Assembly (NCBI GenBank): GCA_937916365.1
Contig: CALFSY010000274.1
Coordinates: 1-20,439, forward strand
Source: an uncultured Jannaschia sp.
GTDB lineage: Bacteria > Pseudomonadota > Alphaproteobacteria > Rhodobacterales > Rhodobacteraceae
Direction of reading: 5' to 3'
DNA: 20,439 nucleotides
Below, piece after piece: positions 7,728 to 14,227 of this stretch; positions within the stretch are counted from its first letter, which is position 1; each line of letters starts with the position of its first letter. The position numbers were made by a program, and so were the translations under genes. The notes below the pieces were generated by a model. That model was not told the origin of the DNA and did no database searches. It saw nothing but the letters and a program-made list of their open reading frames with translations.

Positions 7728-8750
7728 TTATATTTGCCCCGCTAAAACGAGCCAGGGTGGCACGGGTGGTAGGCCCAAGGTTTGCATATCAATGGGCCTG
7801 GGTGGGGCATCCATCCGCGTGGCCACGCGCAATTTGGCCGATCGCGCGCGGGGATTGCGCGCCAATTCGCCCATATCGGGCACAATGGCTTTCTTTGGGG
7901 TAAGATGAAAGGTTGGTGTGCGCGGCCTGGCCACCACAGGGGCATGGCGCGATCCACCACCGCCACCACCCGCGCGATCGGCCAGAAAACGTTTGACAAC
8001 GCGATCTTCCACCGAATGAAAGGTTACAACCGCCAGCTTGCCGCCGGGCTTTAGCGCCCGTTCGGCGGCCGAAAGCCCCTGAACCAACTGATGCGGTTCA
8101 TTGTTGACGGCCATGCGAATGGCCTGGAAACTGCGTGTCGCGGGATGAATTTGGCCGGGTTTTCGGCGCGGCAAGCACGCGGCAATAAGATCAGCCAGTT
8201 CTTGGGTTGATTGCAACCGATGGGCGCGACGAACCTGAGCGATGGATTTTGCGATGCGGCGCGCGGCGCGTTCCCCGCCATAGTGGAATAAAATATCGGC
8301 CAAAAACGGCTCGGGCGCATCGTTTATTAAAACCTCGGCCGAATAACCGCTTTGCGCCATCCGCATGTCAAGGGGGCCATTTTTTTGGAACGAAAACCCC
8401 CGCGCGGCCTGGTCAATTTGCATGGACGACACACCCAGATCAAGGGTGACACCATCCAGCGGTTCATCGGCCATGGTATCAAGTTGCGAAAACGTTGCAT
8501 GCACAAGGCGCAGGCGATCTTTGAATGCCTTTACCAAATCCGCCGCCATTTCTAATGCCGTTGGATCACGATCCAACCCGATAACCCGTTCGGCCCCAGC
8601 GTTAAGTAAACCTTTGGCGTATCCACCGGCGCCCAACGTACCGTCAAGCCACACGCCCCGAACCGGCGCCACCGCCGTTAAAAGCGGTTGCAACAACACG
8701 GGAACATGCGATGGCGCGCCGCCATCGCCCTGCCCCGCCGCGGGTGTCAT
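7728..8750 (-). CDS. rsmH: 16S rRNA (cytosine(1402)-N(4))-methyltransferase RsmH
   Basis: RsmH (formerly MraW) uses SAM to N4-methylate C1402 in the decoding centre of 16S rRNA. The 340-aa protein starts with HVPVLL (15-20), followed by the SAM-binding motif GTLGAGGYA (37-45), LDLGVSSMQ (103-111), DMRM (128-131), FHSVEDRVVK (244-253) and the C-terminal NPRARSAKLR (299-308), all typical of the family. A run of six glycines at 261-266 probably forms a flexible loop. The ATG overlaps the mraZ stop by 4 nt (ATGA) and GGAAGG lies 6 nt upstream. The stop abuts the ftsL start. Confidence 0.98.
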   Translation of the reverse strand: MTPAAGQGDGGAPSHVPVLLQPLLTAVAPVRGVWLDGTLGAGGYAKGLLNAGAERVIGLDRDPTALEMAADLVKAFKDRLRLVHATFSQLDTMADEPLDGVTLDLGVSSMQIDQAARGFSFQKNGPLDMRMAQSGYSAEVLINDAPEPFLADILFHYGGERAARRIAKSIAQVRRAHRLQSTQELADLIAACLPRRKPGQIHPATRSFQAIRMAVNNEPHQLVQGLSAAERALKPGGKLAVVTFHSVEDRVVKRFLADRAGGGGGGSRHAPVVARPRTPTFHLTPKKAIVPDMGELARNPRARSAKLRVATRMDAPPRPIDMQTLGLPPVPPWLVLAGQI

Positions 8751-9265
8751 GTGTCGCCTTCCGCGGCGTTGGAAACCGCCAGCGACAGGGGATCGAAATA
8801 GGTATCCCCCTGCCCCATATCTGCCAAAAGTGTCTCCATATTGTCAGACTCTGCGCCGCTGGTCTCGGGGTTGAGAATGTGAAATTGTTCGCCGTGACCT
8901 TCGAAAAGCGCCTCTTCCCCTAGGCCAATTTTATCACGCGCGGCTTGTGGGATCACCATGCGGCCCGTATCATCCAAATGCGTGGCTTCGCATTTTGTGT
9001 AATACAGAAAACTCAATGCACGTTTAATTTTAGATCCGGGTTGTTGGGTTTGAATAATGGCATCAATGGCATCGAATGCATTGCCCGATAAACATTCAAG
9101 ATAATTTTTGTTGGGGTCGCCATAAGCGATATAAAGGCGCGGTTGGCCACCGGGGCCATATTCCATATCGCAATTTTGCAAGACACGGCGAAATTTCGCC
9201 GGGATCGACACACGGCCCTTACCGTCAACTTTGTTCAGGCTTTCGCCTTGAAACCTGCGATCCAC
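8747..9265 (-). CDS. mraZ: Transcriptional regulator MraZ
   Basis: MraZ is a ring-forming DNA-binding protein that regulates the dcw operon, including its own promoter. The 172-aa product has two SpoVT-AbrB-type half-domains with the motifs VDGKGRVSIPAKFR (13-26) and LDDTGRMVIPQAAR (97-110), followed by an acidic C-terminal tail longer than in E. coli MraZ. The start is a GTG (9263-9265) with AAGGG 8 nt upstream. It gives the conserved N-terminus MDRRFQGES. It is the first gene of the dcw group, preceded by a long structured leader with candidate MraZ boxes at 9560-9574. Confidence 0.96.
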   Translation of the reverse strand: MDRRFQGESLNKVDGKGRVSIPAKFRRVLQNCDMEYGPGGQPRLYIAYGDPNKNYLECLSGNAFDAIDAIIQTQQPGSKIKRALSFLYYTKCEATHLDDTGRMVIPQAARDKIGLGEEALFEGHGEQFHILNPETSGAESDNMETLLADMGQGDTYFDPLSLAVSNAAEGDT

Positions 9266-9317
9266 GGATCCTGCCCTTATTCTTTAATCCCGAACGCGCC
9301 ATATCGTGCATTTGAAA

Positions 9318-9360
9318 CGGAAAACGACGGATTGAGCGCGCCGCCGTTGCCCAATCCGCC
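9318..9360 (-). terminator. Intrinsic terminator/attenuator in the mraZ leader
   Basis: On the minus strand GGCGGATTGGGC (9349-9360) pairs with GCTCAATCCGTC (9326-9337), giving 12 pairs of which two are G-U, across an 11-nt loop. GTTTTCC follows immediately (9319-9325). It ends about 52 nt before the mraZ start. Termination here would release a short leader RNA, and read-through would express the dcw genes. Confidence 0.75.
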
Positions 9361-9534
9361 GCCTTCATCCCATTTCTGGGTGTCCGGCTGCGCGGGCTAC
9401 CTGGGGGGGAGAGTCTGCTCACCCGCGCGCCGGATCTCTTTTTGGGCGATTGAGATTGCCTGTATGAACACCTGCCGATTTTTTTGTTTTTCACTCAGGT
9501 CATTATGACCCGATGTTCGATCTCATCTGCCGAT
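9320..9534 (-). ncRNA. upsM: Putative UpsM-type leader sRNA upstream of mraZ
   Basis: From a promoter ending at 9541, transcription would start near 9534, giving a leader of about 269 nt before mraZ. Ending at the terminator around 9320 would give an RNA of about 215 nt. In Rhodobacter sphaeroides a 268-nt mraZ leader with a Rho-independent terminator produces the sRNA UpsM, which is cleaved by RNase E in an Hfq-dependent way. The architecture and lengths here fit closely. I could not compare the primary sequence, so homology is inferred from position and layout. The RNA would contain a palindrome near its 5' end, a long GC-rich stem-loop with a C-rich loop, and the terminal hairpin. Confidence 0.6.
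9383..9434 (-). other. GC-rich stem-loop inside the mraZ leader RNA
   Basis: TCCGGC and GCGCGGG on one side pair with CCCGCGC and GCCGGA on the other, giving 13 pairs with a single bulged base around a 25-nt loop. Read in the leader direction the loop contains CTCTCCCCCCC. Read on the plus strand the hairpin is followed by a short T run (9436-9443), so it could also act as a plus-strand terminator, although no plus-strand gene is visible upstream. Confidence 0.5.
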
Positions 9535-9540
9535 GGAAAT

Positions 9541-9569
9541 CTTATGGCATGGTATAAAATCCCAATCAA
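9541..9569 (-). promoter_or_regulatory. Predicted promoter of the mraZ leader/dcw operon
   Basis: On the minus strand TTGATT (9564-9569) and CATAAG (9541-9546) are 17 nt apart, each matching 4 of 6 consensus positions. Support comes from the distance, since the implied start near 9534 gives a leader length almost the same as the one reported for R. sphaeroides mraZ. The -35 lies within the inverted repeat at 9550-9594. Confidence 0.45.
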
Positions 9570-9594
9570 TCCCTTTTTTTGGGATTTTATACCA
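9550..9594 (-). promoter_or_regulatory. 16-bp inverted repeat with two GGGA boxes, candidate MraZ operator
   Basis: TGGTATAAAATCCCAA (9550-9565) is repeated in inverted orientation at 9579-9594 around a 13-nt spacer, with no mismatch. On the minus strand it also contains AGGGA (9570-9574) and TGGGA (9560-9564), direct repeats with a 10-nt period. MraZ is known to bind TGGGN repeats with 5-nt spacers. The site overlaps the predicted -35 and spacer, so repression by occlusion is plausible. The perfect dyad might instead serve another dimeric regulator or form an RNA or cruciform hairpin. There is no U-tract, so a terminator role is unlikely. Confidence 0.5.
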
Positions 9595-10128
9595 AGTAAT
9601 GGAAATAGCTGACTCATAAGTTCTTAAAATTGGAAAACCATGCCCTAAAAATGGCTTTTATAGTAGATATTGAAAAAGTAGGCCCAAGATATTGGGGGAA
9701 ACAAAAATGGGATATTTTTCCAGATTATTGATATTTTTTATGTCATTCGGCCCAATATGTGCGAAATGGTGCGTTTTTTAGGCAGGCAAAAGCGGGCGGG
9801 CGCATATAAATTGCGAATCACCCAAAACGCCGAAATGAATGATATGCCGCCCTATCGGCGGATCAGGGCTGTTTAGTGACGGAACCGATCGGTCCATCTG
9901 ACTTATCGCATTTGGGGATTTAGAGGATTCAGGGCCTTGCGGTGATAAAAGGTGCGCAACGGCCGAACATAACGCCAACACGGTTTCGCGCGGCTTTTTA
10001 TATTACACAGTGGGAATGTATCAATAAACAGGGTGGTAGCAGCCACCTATGATGTCAAAACAAATCTTAGAAAAGTATCCAAACGCAAGTGCCAAGAAAC
10101 ATGCACGCAACATTTCACATCATGTTGA
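9595..10128. other. Gene-free stretch between rpmD and the mraZ promoter
   Basis: No convincing coding sequence is seen on either strand. The part at about 9600-9780 is markedly AT-rich. Short dyads are present: CCCAA/TTGGG at 9683-9696, CCGCC/GGCGG at 9847-9861 and the palindrome ACCGATCGGT at 9884-9893. None has a good U-tract. GANTC sites occur at 9611-9615 and 9926-9930. There is no remnant of rplO or secY, which would normally follow rpmD. Confidence 0.6.
10032..10047 (-). terminator. Weak terminator candidate after rpmD
   Basis: GGTGG and CCACC pair around a 6-nt loop about 80 nt past the rpmD stop, followed on the minus strand by CTGTTTATT. The stem is only 5 bp and the T-tract is interrupted, so efficiency would be modest. 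It is the best-placed candidate for ending the spc transcript. Confidence 0.35.
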
Positions 10129-10317
10129 TTATAATTTTTCTTCGATAACTTCAACAAGATGTGGGATCTTGGCAATCATGCCGCGTATGGCAGGCGTATC
10201 TTCCAATTCGCGGGTTTTGTGCATCTTGTTTAGACCAAGACCAATCAATGTTTGCCGCTGAACTGCGGGGCGGCGAATGGGCGAACCGATTTGTTTGACA
10301 ACGATGGTTTTGGACAT
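10129..10317 (-). CDS. rpmD: 50S ribosomal protein L30
   Basis: L30 is a small protein of the large ribosomal subunit. The 62-aa product has the typical content: an N-terminal strand KTIVVKQIGSPI, the segment RQTLIGLGLNKMHKTRELEDTP (22-43), and a C-terminal helix and strand IRGMIAKIPHLVEVI. Length and sequence agree with alphaproteobacterial L30. It starts 5 nt after the rpsE stop, as in the spc operon. Unusually, rplO does not follow. The next downstream gene is mraZ, more than 860 bp away. Confidence 0.97.
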   Translation of the reverse strand: MSKTIVVKQIGSPIRRPAVQRQTLIGLGLNKMHKTRELEDTPAIRGMIAKIPHLVEVIEEKL

Positions 10318-10322
10318 AGTGT

Positions 10323-10937
10323 TCAGGCTCCTTCAACCACAGGTTCGGGCGTGGGCACATCGGGGGTGTTGGCCTTTGCCGCGGCATCTTCGCGTTTTGG
10401 CAAAATATCAGCCACCTTTTTGCCACGCCGCGCGGCCACTTGCCGAGGGGAATTTTCCTTGGTCAATCCATCAATCGTAGCGCGGATCATGTTATAGGGG
10501 TTTTGGCTACCTGTGGATTTCGATACTATGTCTTTGATACCCAACATTTCAAACATGGCCCGCATCGGACCACCGGCGATAATACCGGTTCCTTCGGGGG
10601 CAGTGCGCATGATAACCTTGCCTGCACCATGGCGACCTTCAATATCATGATGCAGGGTGCGGCCCTCTTTCAACGGAACGCGGATCATTTGCCGCTTGGC
10701 CTGTTCGGTGGCTTTGCGCACCGCTTCGGGTACCTCTTTTGCCTTACCTTTGCCAAAACCTACACGCCCGCGTTGATCCCCAACCACAACCAGCGCGGCA
10801 AACCCAAATCGTTTCCCGCCCTTTACGGTTTTAGAAACCCGATTAATCGCCACCAAACGATCGGCAAATTCAGGTGCATCATCCCTGTCTTCGCGACGGC
10901 GACCACGGCGTTCGTTTTTTTGTTCACGTTCTGCCAT
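10323..10937 (-). CDS. rpsE: 30S ribosomal protein S5
   Basis: S5 helps maintain decoding fidelity in the small subunit. The 204-aa protein has a charged N-terminal tail (1-20), the S5 N-terminal domain with GFGKGKAKEVPEAV (60-73), and the C-terminal domain with GTGIIAGGPMR (117-127) and GSQNPYNMIRAT (143-154). After about residue 182 there is an Ala/Pro/Glu-rich extension absent from E. coli S5 (about 166 aa). Such tails occur in alphaproteobacteria and are probably disordered. GAAAGGATG precedes the ATG. An 89-nt AT-rich gap separates it from rplR, one of the longer gaps in the ribosomal block. Confidence 0.98.
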   Translation of the reverse strand: MAEREQKNERRGRRREDRDDAPEFADRLVAINRVSKTVKGGKRFGFAALVVVGDQRGRVGFGKGKAKEVPEAVRKATEQAKRQMIRVPLKEGRTLHHDIEGRHGAGKVIMRTAPEGTGIIAGGPMRAMFEMLGIKDIVSKSTGSQNPYNMIRATIDGLTKENSPRQVAARRGKKVADILPKREDAAAKANTPDVPTPEPVVEGA

Positions 10938-11026
10938 TCACGGCATCCTTTCCATTTCTATGCGTATTAGCACAAAATCTTAACAAATTAGTCGTATTTC
11001 GTTGTCGGGCAATTTCAATTTACCAC

Positions 11027-11386
11027 TTAGAATTGCAGCCCACCATCGCGCGCTGCATCCGCCAGGGCCTTTACCCGCCCGTGAAACAGAAATCCGCCAC
11101 GATCAAAGTAACATTCTGTAACACCCTTGGCCTTTGCCCGTTCGGCTATGGCCGCACCAACCTTGGCCGCCGCATTCACATCGTTTTTCCCAACCACACC
11201 AAGATCCGCCTCAAGTGATGAGGCCGCGGCCACCGTCACACCATTTGCATCATCAATGATTTGGGCATTTATGTTCTTATTTGACCGATGCACCGATAAA
11301 CGCAAACGACCATCGGCCATTTTGCGCAGTTTGTTTCGCACACGCATCCGGCGTTTTTGAAACAGATCACGTTTATTCAATGCCAT
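11027..11386 (-). CDS. rplR: 50S ribosomal protein L18
   Basis: L18 binds 5S rRNA and helps dock it into the large subunit. The 119-aa protein starts with a basic RNA-binding segment (KRDLFQKRRMRVRNKLRK, 5-22), then RLSVHRSNKNINAQIID (29-45), and ends with the signature FDRGGFLFHGRVKALADAAR (94-113). Length and motifs are normal for the family. It lies 12 nt after rplF in the standard spc order. Confidence 0.98.
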   Translation of the reverse strand: MALNKRDLFQKRRMRVRNKLRKMADGRLRLSVHRSNKNINAQIIDDANGVTVAAASSLEADLGVVGKNDVNAAAKVGAAIAERAKAKGVTECYFDRGGFLFHGRVKALADAARDGGLQF

Positions 11387-11398
11387 TGCTGTGCGCCC

Positions 11399-11932
11399 CT
11401 ACTTCTTTTTGCCTTCTTTTCGGAAAATATATTCGCCTTTGTAGCGTATGCCTTTGCCTTTATAGGGTTCGGGCGCGCGCCATTCGCGGATATTTGCCGC
11501 CACCTGACCCACCAGTTGCGCGTCAATACCTTCGACCACCACCTCGGTATTTTTAGGGCAGGTTACTGTCACGCCTTGTGGAACAGCAAAATCAACATCG
11601 TGCGAATATCCTAACGACAGTTTAAGGGTATTGCCTTGCATTTGCGCACGGTAACCAACACCTTGAATTTCAAGTTCTTTTTTGAATCCATCGGTCACAC
11701 CCGTGACACAGTTTTGCACCATTGTGCGCGACATACCCCACTGTTGCAGCGCCCGTTTTGATGGACCGCGCGGGGTAATTTTGACGGCATCATCCTCTAA
11801 TGCCAACATCACATCATCGGTCGCGGTGAAGCTGCGGGTGCCTTTAGGGCCTTTAAGCTCAACCGTTTGACCAGAAACTTTTGCTTCCACACCTTTGGGT
11901 AGGGTAACCGGTTTTTTGCCAATTCGAGACAT
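11399..11932 (-). CDS. rplF: 50S ribosomal protein L6
   Basis: L6 lies near the GTPase-associated centre of the large subunit. With the start at 11930-11932 the protein is 177 aa and begins with the family N-terminus MSRIGKKPV. It has LEIQGVGYRAQ (87-97) and the C-terminal signature PEPYKGKGIRYKGE (154-167). A longer in-frame start at 12070 lies inside rpsH and is rejected, because GAGGGAG precedes the internal ATG and homologues start there. It begins 13 nt after the rpsH stop. Confidence 0.98.
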   Translation of the reverse strand: MSRIGKKPVTLPKGVEAKVSGQTVELKGPKGTRSFTATDDVMLALEDDAVKITPRGPSKRALQQWGMSRTMVQNCVTGVTDGFKKELEIQGVGYRAQMQGNTLKLSLGYSHDVDFAVPQGVTVTCPKNTEVVVEGIDAQLVGQVAANIREWRAPEPYKGKGIRYKGEYIFRKEGKKK

Positions 11933-11945
11933 TTTGAAAGCTCCC

Positions 11946-12338
11946 TCAAAATACCGTGCACAAAACTTCGCCACCCACATTCGCGTGGCGTGCGTTTGCG
12001 TCTGACATGACACCTTTCGAGGTTGAAACGATAGACACCCCCAACCCTTGGCGCACTTGGGCAATATCACCCACGCTCATGTAAACGCGGCGACCAGGTT
12101 TTGAGACACGCTTAAGTTCGCGGATCACGGGGATCCCATCATAGTATTTTAGCGAAATTTCAAAGGCTGGATGACTATTTTTTCCGGTTACGGGATCATA
12201 GCCACGAATATATCCTTCGTCACGCAACACATCCAACACACGCGCCCGTTGTTTCGAGGCCGGCGTTTGCACAGTAGACCGGCCACGCATTTGTGCGTTG
12301 CGGATGCGGGTTAACATATCGCCAATCGGATCATTCAT
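11946..12338 (-). CDS. rpsH: 30S ribosomal protein S8
   Basis: S8 binds the central domain of 16S rRNA early in assembly. In E. coli it also represses spc operon translation. The 130-aa protein starts with MNDPIGDMLTRIRNAQMRG and carries the C-terminal signature GLGVSIVSTSKGVMSD (98-113) followed by VGGEVLC. SKPGRRVY (79-86) is also conserved. The ATG has GAGGT upstream and starts 11 nt after the rpsN stop. Autoregulation of this operon is possible by analogy, but no S8-like target site was identified. Confidence 0.98.
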   Translation of the reverse strand: MNDPIGDMLTRIRNAQMRGRSTVQTPASKQRARVLDVLRDEGYIRGYDPVTGKNSHPAFEISLKYYDGIPVIRELKRVSKPGRRVYMSVGDIAQVRQGLGVSIVSTSKGVMSDANARHANVGGEVLCTVF

Positions 12339-12349
12339 ACCGCACCTCT

Positions 12350-12655
12350 TTACCAGCTTGATTTGACCATACCGGGAATTTGCCCTTGCGAGGCAAGCTC
12401 GCGCAGCATGATCCGCGACATTTTCAATTTACGGTAATACGCCTTTGGCCGTCCTGTCATTTGGCATCGATTATGTAATCGTGTGGGGGATCCATTCCGT
12501 GGCATTTTCGCCAATTTTAGGCGGGCCTTAAACCGCTCTTCCATTGAACGTTCGGTATCATTCGCAATATCTTTCAATGCGGCGCGTTTCGCAGCATGTT
12601 TTTGTGCCAAACGTTGACGTTTCAATTCGCGTTCAACCATTGCTTTTTTAGCCAT
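12350..12655 (-). CDS. rpsN: 30S ribosomal protein S14
   Basis: S14 is part of the 30S head near the A site. The 101-aa protein is the long, zinc-independent form. It has no CxxC pairs, begins MAKKAMVERELKRQRL and ends with the signature RNGSPTRLHNRCQMTGRP followed by the LASQGQIPGMVKSSW tail. The start at 12653-12655 is chosen because GGAAAGGA lies just upstream and it gives the family N-terminus. A longer in-frame start at 12847 lies inside rplE. It follows rplE after 16 nt. Confidence 0.98.
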   Translation of the reverse strand: MAKKAMVERELKRQRLAQKHAAKRAALKDIANDTERSMEERFKARLKLAKMPRNGSPTRLHNRCQMTGRPKAYYRKLKMSRIMLRELASQGQIPGMVKSSW

Positions 12656-12671
12656 AGATTTTTCCTTTCCG

Positions 12672-13232
12672 TCACGCGTTAAACGGCACGTTAAACCGCT
12701 TGAGCAACGATTTTGCCTCTGCGTCGGTATGTGCTGTTGTGACGATAATGATGTCCATTCCCCAAACTTCATCGACCTTGTCGAAATTAATTTCAGGAAA
12801 TACAATTTGTTCTTTGATCCCCATGGCAAAGTTACCATACCCGTCAAAGGCGGGTTTTACGCCGCGGAAATCCCGAATGCGCGGCATCGCAATGGTAATC
12901 AAACGATCCAAAAAATCATACATCCGATCCCCACGCAGCGTGACCTTGGCGCCCAGCGGCATCCCTTCACGCACACGAAAACCGGCAATGGATTTTTTGG
13001 CGCGTGTCATAACGGCGTGTTGACCGGCAATGGCGGTCAAATCTTCTTGGGCAGATTTCGCTTTCTTGCTGTCTCTGACGGATTCCGCGCCGGCACCGAT
13101 GTTTAAGACGATTTTTTCCAAACGCGGGATCATCATGTCGTTTTTATAGCTGAACTCTTCTTTTAATGCCGCGCGGATGGTTTCACGGTAAAGCGTTTTC
13201 AGGCGCGGAATATATGCTGCGGTATCAAGCAT
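12672..13232 (-). CDS. rplE: 50S ribosomal protein L5
   Basis: L5 binds 5S rRNA and contacts the P-site tRNA in the central protuberance. The 186-aa protein contains IPRLEKIVLNIGAGAE (35-50), TRAKKSIAGFRVREGMPLG (76-94), GDRMYDFLDRL (101-111) and the C-terminal IIIVTTAHTDAEAKSLL (161-177). Length is normal for alphaproteobacteria. Its ATG lies 8 nt inside the 3' end of rplX, so translation is probably coupled. Confidence 0.98.
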   Translation of the reverse strand: MLDTAAYIPRLKTLYRETIRAALKEEFSYKNDMMIPRLEKIVLNIGAGAESVRDSKKAKSAQEDLTAIAGQHAVMTRAKKSIAGFRVREGMPLGAKVTLRGDRMYDFLDRLITIAMPRIRDFRGVKPAFDGYGNFAMGIKEQIVFPEINFDKVDEVWGMDIIIVTTAHTDAEAKSLLKRFNVPFNA

Positions 13233-13536
13233 CGATTACATCCCCCGTGGTTTTGGCAAAGCGCACTTTTTTGCCGTCTTCAAAACGAAACCCCACGCGC
13301 GTTGCTTTCCCATTGGCGTCCAACAGCGCCAGGTTGCTTAGATCTATGGGCGTTGCCTGGGGCAAACGTCCGCCCGGGTTTTGCGCGCTTTGTTTTGTGT
13401 GGCGAATGGCCACATTAATTCCTTCGACCACGGCCTTGCCGGATTTGGGATCAACGCGCGTAATTTCGCCCTCTTTCCCTTTGTCTTTACCGGCCAAAAC
13501 GATGACCTTATCACCCTTGCGTAACTTTGCGGCCAT
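13225..13536 (-). CDS. rplX: 50S ribosomal protein L24
   Basis: L24 starts assembly of the large subunit. The 103-aa protein has an N-terminal KOW motif (about residues 5-32, with KGDKVIVLAGKDKGKEG) and ends with GFRFEDGKKVRFAKTTG. Two starts are possible. The ATG at 13534-13536 is preferred because GGAGG lies 7 nt upstream and it forms a TGATG overlap with the rplN stop. The GTG one codon earlier is only 4 nt from GGAGG. The 3' end overlaps rplE by 8 nt. Confidence 0.97.
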   Translation of the reverse strand: MAAKLRKGDKVIVLAGKDKGKEGEITRVDPKSGKAVVEGINVAIRHTKQSAQNPGGRLPQATPIDLSNLALLDANGKATRVGFRFEDGKKVRFAKTTGDVIDA

Positions 13537-13904
13537 CACAAAACCTCCGGCGCAAGCGAAATGATTTTCATAAAGTTTTTGGCGCGCAATTCCCGCACCA
13601 CAGGACCAAAAATTCGTGTGCCCACAGGTTCGCCTGCATTGTTCAAAATCACAGCGGCGTTCCGATCAAACCGGATAGAGGTGCCATCATCGCGCCGAAC
13701 CTCTTTGGCGGTGCGCACAACAACGGCCTTGCGCACATCACCCTTTTTCACTCGGCCACGTGGGATCGCCTCTTTTACGGATACAACGATGATGTCGCCA
13801 ACGCTGGCATAACGGCGGTGCGAACCACCCAAAACCTTAATACATTGGACCCGGCGGGCGCCGGAATTATCAGCGACATTCAGATTTGTTTGCATCTGGA
13901 TCAT
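13536..13904 (-). CDS. rplN: 50S ribosomal protein L14
   Basis: L14 lies at the subunit interface and contacts 16S rRNA in the 70S ribosome. The 122-aa protein has the exact family length, starts with MIQMQTNLNVADNSGARRV and ends with the signature GTRIFGPVVREL (95-106). GGGAG lies about 9 nt before the ATG. An 88-89-nt gap separates it from rpsQ, and no further gene is visible in that gap. The stop shares a base with the rplX start. Confidence 0.98.
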   Translation of the reverse strand: MIQMQTNLNVADNSGARRVQCIKVLGGSHRRYASVGDIIVVSVKEAIPRGRVKKGDVRKAVVVRTAKEVRRDDGTSIRFDRNAAVILNNAGEPVGTRIFGPVVRELRAKNFMKIISLAPEVL

Positions 13905-13993
13905 GGTGGTTTCTCCCGACCTGTGGGGCCGCCGGTGCGCCGGACATGGACCGCAGGGTTTCGTTCAAACCAGGATATGAAGGCGACTTAGGC

Positions 13994-14224
13994 TTAGGTC
14001 GCAATCACCTCCCAGCGCTTGGTTTTAGAAATTGGCGCACATTCTTGGATCCGAACGGTATCACCAATCTTAAATTGGTTTTCCGGGTCATGGGCGCGGT
14101 ATTTTTTTGATTTCCGAACAGTTTTTTGCAGCACAGGGTGTTTGAAACGGCGTTCCACCTGAACTGTCACGGTTTGCGCGTTGGCGTCGGACACAACGGT
14201 GCCTTGCAGGATACGTTTAGGCAT
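13994..14224 (-). CDS. rpsQ: 30S ribosomal protein S17
   Basis: S17 is an OB-fold protein that binds 16S rRNA helices early in 30S assembly. The 76-aa protein matches the family in length and sequence: MPKRILQGTVVSD at the start, RRFKHPVLQKTVRKSKKYRA (25-44), then GDTVRIQECAPISKTKRW near the C-terminus. It begins 3 nt after the rpmC stop, the usual spacing for this pair. Confidence 0.98.
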   Translation of the reverse strand: MPKRILQGTVVSDANAQTVTVQVERRFKHPVLQKTVRKSKKYRAHDPENQFKIGDTVRIQECAPISKTKRWEVIAT

Positions 14225-14227
14225 ACC

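Noticed and set aside
9266..9480. RNase P RNA (rnpB) upstream of mraZ
   Set aside because: I looked on both strands for the conserved GAGGAAAGTCCGGGC-like segment and the matching 3' helices and found none. The GC-rich hairpins are better explained as leader structures.
9651..9731. 26-codon plus-strand ORF with several Trp residues
   Set aside because: No Shine-Dalgarno is present, it is very short and lies in an AT-rich spacer. Chance is the simplest explanation.
9778..9981. 67-codon minus-strand ORF in the rpmD-mraZ gap
   Set aside because: No ribosome binding site precedes the ATG, the composition is not protein-like and no family is recognisable.
10049..10261. Plus-strand ORF of 70 codons overlapping rpmD
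   Set aside because: More than half is antisense to rpmD, and no promoter or related protein family is apparent.
11933..12070. N-terminal extension of rplF into rpsH (and similarly rpsN into rplE, rplD into rplC)
   Set aside because: The extra residues are read through a well conserved neighbour in another frame, and each internal ATG has its own RBS and family-typical N-terminus.
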